Assembly: GCA_030425945.1 (NCBI GenBank)
Contig: JAUHZL010000240.1
Location: 1-5,028 of the forward strand
DNA: 5,028 bases
Direction of reading: 5' to 3'
Origin: Alphaproteobacteria bacterium
GTDB lineage: Bacteria; Pseudomonadota; Alphaproteobacteria; Rhodobacterales; Rhodobacteraceae
Of this stretch, positions 1 to 5,028 are shown piece by piece. A program made the translations under genes and the position numbers. Under the pieces are notes generated by a model. That model had not been told where the DNA came from, ran no database searches, and worked only from the letters and a program-made list of their open reading frames with translations. How positions within the stretch are numbered: position 1 is the stretch's first letter; every line of letters begins with the position of its first letter.

Positions 1-1250
1 CGACGACGCAGGCGACCATCGACACGTTCTTCCTCAACATGGTGGGGATCGAGCAGATGGTGACGCCCGCCGCCGCCACCGCCGAGGAGCGCATCCAGAA
101 CGTCGAGATCAGCCTCGTCGTCGACATATCGGGCTCGATGGGCTCGAACAGCCGCCTGACCAACCTCAAGCAGGCCGCGCGCGAATTCATCGACACCGTG
201 ATCGACGAGGACCAGCTCGACGACACCGACATCACGGGCGTCACCTCGCTGTCGATCATCCCCTACCAGGCGCTGGTGAACATCGGCGACGACCTCGGCG
301 AGCGGTTCACGCTGTCCTCCGAGCACGACTACTCGAACTGCGTGGTGTTCGACCGCGCCGACTACAGCGAGACCGCGATCGATCCCGACGACGAGATCGA
401 GCGGATGGCGCATTTCGACCGCGACACCAGCAGCGGCTCGACCCCGATCCGCACCCCGCACTGCCCGACCAACGACACCGAGGCGATCCTTGCCTACTCG
501 GTCAACCCGACCGCGCTGAAGGCCAAGATCAACGGTCTGACGGCGGGCGGCAACACCGCCATCGACCTGGGCGTGAAATGGGCGACGGCGCTGCTCGATC
601 CGGCCGCGCGCCCGGTGATCAACTCGCTCGAGGATGCCGGGATCGTCCACGAGGAACTGCGCGACCGTCCGGCCGACTACACCGACAACGAGACCCTGAA
701 GGTCATCGTGCTGATGACGGACGGCGAGAACACCAGCCAGTGGGACCTGCGCCCCGAGTTCAAGTCGGGCCTGTCCAACGTCTGGTGGCACGAGGACGAC
801 AACCGCTACTCGGTCTATACCCCGGGCTACAACGACTACTGGTACCCGCACGACCCGAACCGGTTCCACAACCAGCCCTACGGCGGCACCAGCGAATCGC
901 GCCGGCTGACCCAGCAGGAGCTGTTCGCGCGCTTCTCGACCCGGTTCATCCCGGACTACTTCTTCCGGACGCCCGACTACTATGGCCAGTACCGCGACTA
1001 CCAGAACGCGGTCGAGACCATCGTGTCGAACTCCGAGGCCGACCTGCGCACCCGCACGTTGTGCACCGCGGCCAAGGACGCGGGCATCGTGATCTTCTCC
1101 ATCGGGTTCGAGGCCCCCTACCGCGGCCGGACCCTGCTGCAGGAGTGCGCGTCCTCGCCCTCGCATTACTTCGACGTGAACGGGGTCGAGATCTCGGAAG
1201 CCTTCAGCGCCATCGCGCGCACCATCAACCAGCTCAGGCTGACCCAGTGA
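1..1250 (+). CDS. TadG-like vWA-domain protein of the Tad/Flp pilus locus (3' part, start lies outside the window)
   Basis: The frame is open from base 3 to the TGA at 1248-1250. The first in-frame ATG (39) follows 12 open codons and has no evident ribosome site, so the true start is upstream. Numbering from that internal Met, a von Willebrand A domain fills roughly residues 22-375. Its metal-ion-dependent adhesion site is visible: DISGS at 29-33, T173 in GGNTAID, and D228 in LMTDGEN. The missing N-terminus should carry the TadE-like membrane helix and the start of the domain architecture usual for TadG. Four cysteines (101, 142, 342, 370) could form periplasmic disulfides. An aromatic-rich insertion lies at 249-321, between the third MIDAS element and the last strand. 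TadG proteins are envelope components of the Tad secretion/pilus machine. Two pseudopilin genes follow in overlap. The family call is strong; calling it TadG rather than another Tad-locus vWA protein is inference. Confidence 0.88.
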   Translation, partial: TTQATIDTFFLNMVGIEQMVTPAAATAEERIQNVEISLVVDISGSMGSNSRLTNLKQAAREFIDTVIDEDQLDDTDITGVTSLSIIPYQALVNIGDDLGERFTLSSEHDYSNCVVFDRADYSETAIDPDDEIERMAHFDRDTSSGSTPIRTPHCPTNDTEAILAYSVNPTALKAKINGLTAGGNTAIDLGVKWATALLDPAARPVINSLEDAGIVHEELRDRPADYTDNETLKVIVLMTDGENTSQWDLRPEFKSGLSNVWWHEDDNRYSVYTPGYNDYWYPHDPNRFHNQPYGGTSESRRLTQQELFARFSTRFIPDYFFRTPDYYGQYRDYQNAVETIVSNSEADLRTRTLCTAAKDAGIVIFSIGFEAPYRGRTLLQECASSPSHYFDVNGVEISEAFSAIARTINQLRLTQ

Positions 1251-1771
1251 TCCGCAGCCTCGCCAGACGCTTCCGCCGCTCCGAGAGCGGCAGCTCGACG
1301 GTCGAGTTCGTCGTGGTGTTCCCGCTGATCATCACGGTGTTCATGTCGATGTTCGAGGGCGCCGTGATGACGGTCCAGCAGGCGATGCTGGAGCGCGCGC
1401 TCGACCTGACCGTGCGCAGCCTGCGGCTGACCACCGGCACCGCGCCGACCCGGGCCCAGGTGGCGGCCAAGGTCTGCGAGTACACCAACGTGATCCGCGA
1501 CTGCGAGGACTCGATCATCATCGAGCTGACCCCGGTCCCGGTGCCCGCCTTCACCCTGCCGAATGCCGACGTGCCCTGCGTCGACCGCGCCAACGACGTG
1601 ATCCCGCAGCACGGCTTCACCAACGGGGTCGGCAACCAGCTGATGCTGATCCGCGCCTGCGTCGTCGTCGATCCGCTGTTCCCGATGACGGGCCTCGGCC
1701 TCGCGCTGACCAAGGACGCCTCGGGCGGGTACCAGATCAAGACCGCCTCGGCCTACGTGGGAGAGCCGTGA
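1247..1771 (+). CDS. TadE-family pseudopilin (pilus assembly protein)
   Basis: A 174-residue protein starting at GTG 1247, whose GTGA overlaps the stop of the vWA gene by four bases. A modest AGG lies 8 bases upstream. The next in-frame Met is inside the membrane helix (residue 34), so GTG is the only sensible start. The N-terminus is basic (RSLARRFRR), then SGSSTVEFVVVFPLI: a Gly15 followed by Glu20 at position +5 of the putative mature chain, then a hydrophobic helix at about 21-43. This is the processing signature of TadE/TadF pseudopilins, which are cut by a TadV-type prepilin peptidase. The C-terminal part, with four cysteines (77, 86, 111, 138), should face the periplasm. Known role of the family: minor pseudopilins needed for Flp pilus assembly. 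Translational coupling to both neighbours supports joint production. TadE versus TadF naming is not settled by sequence alone. Confidence 0.87.
   Translation: MIRSLARRFRRSESGSSTVEFVVVFPLIITVFMSMFEGAVMTVQQAMLERALDLTVRSLRLTTGTAPTRAQVAAKVCEYTNVIRDCEDSIIIELTPVPVPAFTLPNADVPCVDRANDVIPQHGFTNGVGNQLMLIRACVVVDPLFPMTGLGLALTKDASGGYQIKTASAYVGEP
1759..1765 (+). promoter_or_regulatory. ribosome binding site deciding the start of the second pseudopilin
   Basis: GGGAGAG at 1759-1765 places the core GGAG (1760-1763) 7 bases before ATG 1771 but only 4 before the alternative GTG at 1768. ATG 1771 is therefore preferred. The site lies inside the last codons of the upstream gene. Confidence 0.6.
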
Positions 1772-2325
1772 TGCGCGCCCTCGCCCGTGCCCTCCGCCGC
1801 TTCGCGCTCCGCGAGGAGGCCGGCTCGGTCTCGGTCGAGGCCGTCGTGATCATGCCGCTGCTTCTGTGGTGGTACGTCGCCAGCTTCGTCTTCTTCGACG
1901 GGTTCAAGCAGTATTCGATGAACGTGAAGGCCGCCTACACCGTGGGCGACATGCTCTCGCGGCAGACCGATGCGATCAACGACGCCTACCTCGAAGGCAT
2001 GTCCGACATCTTCGACTACCTCACCCAGCAGCGGAACGACAGCTGGCTGCGGGTGACGCAGATCTACTGGCAGGGCAGCCGCGACCGCTACCGGATCGAC
2101 TGGTCCTACGGCACCGACGGCCACAACGACGCGCGCCTCACCAACGGCGATCTGGACGACATCGCCGAGCGCCTGCCGACGCTGGTCAACGGCGAGCGGA
2201 TCATCCTCGTCGAGAGCTTCACCACCTACGCCCCCGCCTTCAACGTCGGGCTCGAGGCGGAACTGCTGTTCTCGAACTTCGTGGTCACCAGCCCGCGCTA
2301 CGCACCGCAGCTGGCCAAGAATTGA
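1771..2325 (+). CDS. second TadE/TadF-like pseudopilin
   Basis: A 184-residue protein from ATG 1771, sharing one base with the upstream stop (TGATG). A GTG at 1768 would add one residue, but its ribosome-site spacing is poor. A basic leader (residues 1-16, rich in Arg) is followed by AGSVSVEAVVIMPLLLWW. Gly18 precedes Glu23 at +5, and the hydrophobic helix runs about 24-43. This is the same prepilin-like processing pattern as in the gene before it, so both are likely TadV-type peptidase substrates anchored in the inner membrane. The rest (about 45-184) is a predicted periplasmic domain with many Tyr and Asp and no cysteine, unlike its neighbour with four. Length and position as the last gene of the vWA-TadE-TadE trio fit Rhodobacterales tad loci. 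It could be called TadF by position, but I cannot prove that. Confidence 0.83.
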   Translation: MRALARALRRFALREEAGSVSVEAVVIMPLLLWWYVASFVFFDGFKQYSMNVKAAYTVGDMLSRQTDAINDAYLEGMSDIFDYLTQQRNDSWLRVTQIYWQGSRDRYRIDWSYGTDGHNDARLTNGDLDDIAERLPTLVNGERIILVESFTTYAPAFNVGLEAELLFSNFVVTSPRYAPQLAKN

Positions 2326-2330
2326 TCGCG

Positions 2331-2350
2331 CGCGGCGGCGGGCCGCGTTT
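2331..2350 (+). terminator. weak hairpin terminator candidate after the tad genes
   Basis: CGCGGC (2331-2336) pairs with GCCGCG (2342-2347) across a 5-base loop and is followed by TTT (2348-2350). It begins 6 bases after the stop of the last tad gene. The stem is perfect but short, and the T run has only three bases, so termination may be partial or may depend on Rho. Confidence 0.35.
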
Positions 2351-2393
2351 CACATTCAGCGACTTGCATGTAAGGCGGGCCGGGACACCGTTC

Positions 2394-2398
2394 AGGAG
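2394..2398 (+). promoter_or_regulatory. ribosome binding site deciding the start at 2408
   Basis: AGGAG directly abuts the in-frame ATG at 2399, which leaves no room for the ribosome there. It lies 9 bases before the ATG at 2408. The downstream ATG is therefore the start, giving the signal peptide a clean MPRR beginning. Confidence 0.7.
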
Positions 2399-2407
2399 AT
2401 GACCGCC

Positions 2408-2983
2408 ATGCCCCGCCGCCTCAGCCTCGCCACGCTCGCCTGCGCCTGCGCCCTCGCCCTGCCCCTCGCGGCCGAGGCGCAGATGATGGGCGGGATGCAC
2501 GACCGCATGCACGCCATGATGCACGGCGCGGACGGCACCGGCCATGACGAGATGACGATGCCCGGCCTGCGCGGCCTCGACGCCACCGAGGCCGAGAGCG
2601 CGGAACTCGCCACCATGTTCCGGGGCTTCGAGACGATGACCCGCACGGTCGAGAACCTCCCCGACGGCATCCGCACCACCACCTCGTCGTCCGACCCGGA
2701 GGTGATGGCCGCCCTCGTCAGCCATGTCGTCGGCATGATCGCCCGCGTCGAGGAGGGCCGCGACCCGCAGGTTTTCATCCAGAGCCCGACGCTGGACATG
2801 TTCTTCGTGCACGGCGACCGGCTGGTGAACGACATCCAGGTGACCGACGCGGGCATCGTCGTGACCCAGACGACCGACGATCCCGAGATGGCGACGCTGC
2901 TGCAGATCCACGCGGCCGAGGTCTCGGACATGGCCGCGCGCGGCATGGAGGCCGTGCACGAGCGGATGATGGGCGGCAACTGA
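2408..2983 (+). CDS. exported Met/His-rich protein with a duplicated DPE...H motif
   Basis: A 191-residue protein. Residues 1-24 form a signal peptide: Arg3-Arg4, a hydrophobic stretch 5-22, then AEA before Gln25. Cys12 and Cys14 lie in the hydrophobic stretch and do not make a proper lipobox, so a soluble periplasmic product is expected. The mature N-terminus is rich in Met and His (8 Met and 4 His in residues 26-51), and the C-terminus again has Met175, Met180, His184, Met187 and Met188. Between them lie two copies of one motif with identical internal spacing. Residues 87-117 and 149-179 both run GI..T....DPE......H and end in Gly 30 residues on, with His106 matching His168 (9 of 31 identical, no gaps). 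I recall similar proteins as uncharacterised in marine and phototrophic proteobacteria. Metal handling, perhaps copper, is inferred from composition only. It stands as its own transcription unit 82 bases after the tad genes. Confidence 0.8.
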   Translation: MPRRLSLATLACACALALPLAAEAQMMGGMHDRMHAMMHGADGTGHDEMTMPGLRGLDATEAESAELATMFRGFETMTRTVENLPDGIRTTTSSSDPEVMAALVSHVVGMIARVEEGRDPQVFIQSPTLDMFFVHGDRLVNDIQVTDAGIVVTQTTDDPEMATLLQIHAAEVSDMAARGMEAVHERMMGGN

Positions 2984-3001
2984 GGCCGCGCCGGGCGCGC
3001 G

Positions 3002-3514
3002 TCAGCCGGCGTCCTGCCCGGCGGCGCGTTCCTTCAGCAGGGTCGCGATCATCTCGGCCATGAAGCGCGTGGCCCCGGCGGGCGTCGTGCCGCCGACCGC
3101 GACCGTCCGACCGAGGCCCCACCACAGCCCCGACACCCAGCCGCGCGGCGCCTTGACCGTCAGGCGCAGCAGGAACCCGTTGGCGGGCTTGAAGGCCAGC
3201 GCGCCGCGGTCGACGCCGCGCACGTCTGCGATGCGCGCCAGCCGCCGCCCGCTGGGGCCGGCCTCGCGCAGTTCGGTCCGCGTCAGCTCCAGCTGGACGC
3301 CCTTCGCGCGGCGGCTGCGCTCGGCCTGCCACAGGGCGATCCCGCCCATGACCACGAGGAAGACCGCCCAGACCGCTTCGGGCGGGTGCGCGAAGGCGAT
3401 GTAGAGCAGGAGCGCGGCCAAAACGTAGAGCATCGCCAGCGCGATGCCCCAGCGCACCGGCGCGACCTCGAGCCGGGCGATGACGGCATCCTCGGTGGGA
3501 TCGGGGGTCGGCAT
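3002..3514 (-). CDS. conserved two-helix membrane protein of unknown function
   Basis: A 170-residue protein on the minus strand. The start ATG (3514-3512) has AGGAG 7 bases upstream (plus-strand 3522-3526), which rules out much longer readings of this frame. After a short acidic N-terminus, two hydrophobic helices at about 23-41 and 46-62 form a hairpin. A basic patch ERSRRAKG (65-72) then points to a cytoplasmic C-terminus. That part (about 73-165) alternates as in a beta-rich domain and carries FKPANGFLLRL (108-118) and GWVSGLWWGLGRTVAVGG (125-142). The pattern resembles small membrane proteins with a PH-like domain that I associate with Rhodobacterales, always annotated as hypothetical. 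It converges on the Met/His-rich gene with 18 bases between the stops, and diverges from the pirin gene. No catalytic motif is visible and I assign no function. Confidence 0.75.
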   Translation of the reverse strand: MPTPDPTEDAVIARLEVAPVRWGIALAMLYVLAALLLYIAFAHPPEAVWAVFLVVMGGIALWQAERSRRAKGVQLELTRTELREAGPSGRRLARIADVRGVDRGALAFKPANGFLLRLTVKAPRGWVSGLWWGLGRTVAVGGTTPAGATRFMAEMIATLLKERAAGQDAG

Positions 3515-3688
3515 GGCGGCTCTCCTCGCGCGGGCTCTGGCCTCTCTAGCCGCTGCGCCGGGCGGTGGCGAGGGGGACCGGGCGCCCCTGTGCGGCGGCG
3601 CACCGATCCGGTGTGCGGACGGACCTCGCCCGGACGGCCCGCCCCGCCTAGATAGACGGCAACCGTCCCGCTGAATGAGGCTCCGCCC
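3515..3688. promoter_or_regulatory. shared upstream region of the divergent membrane-protein and pirin genes
   Basis: This 174-base divergent gap must hold both promoters. Three inverted repeats are visible. GCGCACCG/CGGTGTGC (3598-3616) has a 3-base loop and one G-T pair. GGGCGCCC lies at 3580-3587. GACGG/CCGTC (3655-3667) lies in the presumed pirin leader. TAGATA at 3649-3654 is the best -10-like hexamer for pirin, but no good -35 stands about 17 bases before it. These are candidate operators or leader hairpins, with no known regulator assigned. Confidence 0.35.
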
Positions 3689-4600
3689 ATGTCGATCCGT
3701 CCCGTTCTCGAAACCCGCCGCGCCCAGCCCACGATGGAGGGCGCGGGCGTCCACCTGCACCGCGCCTTCGGGTTCCAGGACCCGACCGAGCTGGACCCGT
3801 TCCTGCTGTTCGACGATTTCCGCAACGAACGGCCGCAGGACTACCTGCGCGGCTTCCCGTGGCACCCGCACCGGGGGATCGAGACGATCACCTACGTGCT
3901 GGCGGGCACCGTCGAGCACGGGGATTCGCTGGGCAACACCGGGCGGCTCGGCGCGGGCTCGGTCCAGTGGATGACCGCCGGGCGCGGCATCCTGCACCAG
4001 GAGATGCCGCTTGGGAACGCGAAGGGCCAGATGCACGGCTTCCAGCTCTGGGGCAACCTGCCGTCCTCGCTGAAGATGACCGCGCCGCGCTACCAGGACG
4101 TGGGCGCGGCCGACATTCCCGAGGTGATCGAGGATGACGGCACCCGCGTGAAGGTGATCGTGGGCGAGTTCTGGGGCGCGAAGGGCCCGGTCGACGGCAT
4201 CGCCGCCGATCCGCAGTACCTCGACGTCAGCGTGCCCGCGAACGTGACCCGCAGCTTCCGGATCGACACCTACCGCCGCGCCTTTGCCTATGTCTTCGAG
4301 GGGGCCGCGCGGTTCCGCGACGCCTCGGCCCCCGAGGGCGTGCTGCTGGAGAAGGAGGTCATGGGCCGCGAGGTCAACATCCGCGACCTGTCCGGCGACC
4401 GCACGCTGGTGCGCTTCGGCACCGGCGACGAGGTGACGGTGACCGCCGGACCCGAGGGCGTGCGCTTCCTGCTGATCTCGGGCGCGCCGATCGCCGAGCC
4501 GGTTGCCTGGCACGGGCCGATCGTGATGAACACGCAGGCCGAGTTGCAGCAGGCCATGCGCGAGCTGCGCAACGGCACCTTCATCCGGCCCGTCCATTGA
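3689..4600 (+). CDS. pirin-family bicupin protein
   Basis: A 303-residue protein, the usual pirin length. ATG 3689 has GAGG 8 bases upstream (3677-3680). The N-terminal cupin (about 20-120) carries the family hallmarks: FLLFDDFRN (38-46), FPWHPHRGIETITYVL (56-71), HGDSLGN (77-83), then WMTAGRGILHQEMP (94-107) and MHGFQLWGNLP (115-125). His59, His61, His103 and Glu105 correspond to the four iron ligands known from human pirin and E. coli YhhW, so the metal site looks intact. The C-terminal pirin domain spans about 176-285. Family members include quercetin 2,3-dioxygenases and redox-linked transcription cofactors. Which activity this one has cannot be read from sequence. It is cytoplasmic, with no signal peptide. 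It appears to be transcribed alone: divergent from the gene before it, convergent with the TetR gene after it, and followed by a large hairpin. Confidence 0.93.
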   Translation: MSIRPVLETRRAQPTMEGAGVHLHRAFGFQDPTELDPFLLFDDFRNERPQDYLRGFPWHPHRGIETITYVLAGTVEHGDSLGNTGRLGAGSVQWMTAGRGILHQEMPLGNAKGQMHGFQLWGNLPSSLKMTAPRYQDVGAADIPEVIEDDGTRVKVIVGEFWGAKGPVDGIAADPQYLDVSVPANVTRSFRIDTYRRAFAYVFEGAARFRDASAPEGVLLEKEVMGREVNIRDLSGDRTLVRFGTGDEVTVTAGPEGVRFLLISGAPIAEPVAWHGPIVMNTQAELQQAMRELRNGTFIRPVH

Positions 4601-4613
4601 GGCGGACCCGAAA

Positions 4614-4636
4614 GGGTTAACGAAATCATAACGTTA
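4614..4636. promoter_or_regulatory. AT-rich patch with CtrA-like half sites (weak)
   Basis: TTAA (4617-4620), seven bases, then ATAA (4628-4631) matches seven of the eight fixed bases of the alphaproteobacterial CtrA site TTAA-N7-TTAA. The patch also contains the palindromes GTTAAC (4616-4621) and TAACGTTA (4629-4636). It stands out from the GC-rich surroundings. It sits between converging genes, so no promoter is obviously served, and a chance match is quite possible. Confidence 0.2.
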
Positions 4637-4698
4637 GGTCAGCCTGCGTGACGCATTGTTTCGCGCGCGAAACATCCCGTCAGACAGGCTGACCTTTT
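4636..4698 (+). terminator. 60-base concentric palindrome with T run, probable pirin terminator
   Basis: AGGTCAGCCTG (4636-4646) is the exact reverse complement of CAGGCTGACCT (4685-4695). Inside, TGACG (4649-4653) pairs with CGTCA (4678-4682), and the innermost TGTTTCGCGCGCGAAACA (4657-4674) is a perfect 18-base palindrome. All three share one centre, between 4665 and 4666, so 25 of 30 positions pair, with 2x2 and 3x3 internal loops. TTTT (4695-4698) follows. Lying 35 bases after the pirin stop and before a converging gene, it fits an intrinsic terminator, although it is much longer than usual. The minus strand lacks a T run after it, so it looks one-directional. A protein-binding or partition site is the alternative. 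Confidence 0.6.
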
Positions 4699-4719
4699 CG
4701 CCCGCCGCGCGCGGGGCAT

Positions 4720-4782
4720 GGGGGCGCTGCCCCCGTCCCGCCGTTGGCGGGACTCCCCCGGAGTATTTCGGCCAAGAAGAAG
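4720..4782. repeat. three tandem hairpins with CCCCCGGAGTATTT signature (Rhodobacterales-type intergenic element)
   Basis: Three small perfect hairpins abut. GGGGGC/GCCCCC (4720-4734, loop GCT) comes first. GTCCCGCC/GGCGGGAC (4735-4753, loop GTT) follows. ACTCC/GGAGT (4752-4764, loop CCC) shares two bases with the second. After them come ATTTCGG and a purine-rich CCAAGAAGAAG tail ending at 4782. From memory, this arrangement and especially CCCCCGGAGTATTT followed by GGCCAAGAAGAAG recurs between genes in many Rhodobacterales genomes. Only one copy is present here. On the minus strand it lies in the 3' untranslated region of the TetR gene, starting 10 bases after its stop. A role in termination or in transcript 3'-end stability is plausible but unproven. 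Confidence 0.6.
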
Positions 4783-4792
4783 CGGGCGCGTT

Positions 4793-5028
4793 TCAGCCCG
4801 GGCGGACCGCGCCGCGCACCATCGGCCAGTAGAGATCGGCGATCTCGTCGCGGGTCAGGCGGCCGCCGTCGCGGAACCAGGTGGTGAGGCCCGTGAGCAT
4901 CGCGATCAGCGCCCGCGTCGTCACCGCCGGGTCCGGCACGTCGAAGACCCCGTCGGCGGCGCCCCGGCGCAGGATGGCGGTCAGCGTCTCCTCGTAGCGC
5001 TTGCGCAGGCGTTCGAGCGCCTCGAAGT
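4793..5028 (-). CDS. TetR-family transcriptional regulator, C-terminal fragment (runs off the window)
   Basis: Reading the minus strand from the right edge, 77 codons are open to a TGA at 4795-4793. The fragment reads FEALERLRKRYEETL, then ILRRGAADGVF, AMLTGLTTWFRDGGRL, and TRDEIADLYWPMV near the end. This helix pattern, with a Leu-Thr-Gly...Trp-Phe/Tyr-Arg...Gly-Gly-Arg-Leu turn, is that of the ligand-binding and dimerisation domain of TetR regulators, close to the group that controls lipid or acyl-CoA catabolism (KstR2-like). The N-terminal helix-turn-helix lies beyond the window, so its DNA target and regulated genes cannot be seen. It converges with the pirin gene, which makes pirin an unlikely direct partner. 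The subgroup is inferred from pattern memory; the TetR family call is firmer. Confidence 0.75.
   Translation of the reverse strand, partial: FEALERLRKRYEETLTAILRRGAADGVFDVPDPAVTTRALIAMLTGLTTWFRDGGRLTRDEIADLYWPMVRGAVRPG

Noticed and set aside
1235..1244. CAGGCTGACC also occurs at the end of the vWA gene, matching ten bases of the palindrome arm at 4685
   Set aside because: A single 10-base match inside coding sequence without symmetry or flanking similarity; chance is adequate.
578..1246. In-frame upstream extension of the first pseudopilin
   Set aside because: The translated stretch is Arg/Pro-rich out-of-frame reading of the vWA gene. GTG 1247 overlaps that gene's stop and starts a proper prepilin-like leader.
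2348..2376. Promoter TTTCAC - 17 bases - TAAGGC for the Met/His-rich gene
   Set aside because: The -10 matches the consensus at only three of six bases. A promoter must be near, but this assignment is too weak to annotate.
2399..2407. ATG 2399 as start of the Met/His-rich protein
   Set aside because: AGGAG directly abuts it with no spacer; ATG 2408 has a 9-base spacer.
2984..3001. CGCGC/GCGCG hairpin between two converging stops as a two-way terminator
   Set aside because: Only a 5-base stem with a 3-base loop and no T run on either strand; chance is likely in such GC-rich sequence.
3515..4597. Long minus-strand open frame continuing upstream of the membrane-protein gene and opposite pirin
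   Set aside because: The good ribosome site is at 3522-3526, before ATG 3514. The extra ~360 residues are His/Arg/Gly/Ala-rich antisense of the pirin gene, typical of open frames produced by GC-rich codon use.
1..5028. tRNA, rRNA, CRISPR arrays, insertion sequences, attachment sites or phage genes
   Set aside because: No regularly spaced direct repeats, transposase or integrase motifs, or recognisable RNA gene sequence were seen on either strand.

Overview
The window looks like chromosomal or chromid DNA of a Rhodobacterales-type alphaproteobacterium (Rhodobacter, Paracoccus or Roseobacter relatives). The reasons are the high GC content with strong C/G third-position codon use, a tad gene trio of a vWA protein followed by two TadE-like proteins, and an intergenic element carrying CCCCCGGAGTATTT, which I recall as recurrent in that order. 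Genus cannot be decided.

Layout. (1) Positions 1-2325 hold three tightly overlapping plus-strand genes of a tight-adherence (Tad/Flp pilus) locus. They are the 3' part of a TadG-like vWA protein, a GTG-started TadE-family pseudopilin, and a second, cysteine-free TadE/TadF-like pseudopilin. The gene junctions overlap by four bases and one base, so the genes are almost certainly co-translated. A weak hairpin terminator follows. (2) Positions 2408-2983 encode a small exported Met/His-rich protein built from two copies of a ~31-residue motif. (3) Convergent to it, with an 18-base gap, lies a minus-strand two-helix membrane protein (3002-3514). (4) It is divergent from a pirin-family cupin (3689-4600), and the two share a 174-base upstream region. 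(5) A 192-base convergent gap (4601-4792) separates pirin from the C-terminal 77 residues of a TetR-family regulator, which enters from the right edge on the minus strand.

The Tad genes act together at the cell envelope in building or anchoring Flp pili. The other genes are probably independent transcription units; nothing in the sequence ties them to one pathway. No RNA gene, CRISPR array, insertion sequence or phage gene was seen.

The least explained DNA is the gap at 4601-4792. It holds an AT-rich patch, a 60-base concentric palindrome (25 of 30 positions paired) ending in TTTT, and then three abutting small hairpins with the CCCCCGGAGTATTT signature. The palindrome is most simply the pirin terminator, but its perfect 18-base core resembles partition-site palindromes and deserves a check. 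I did not find a convincing new multi-gene system in this window.
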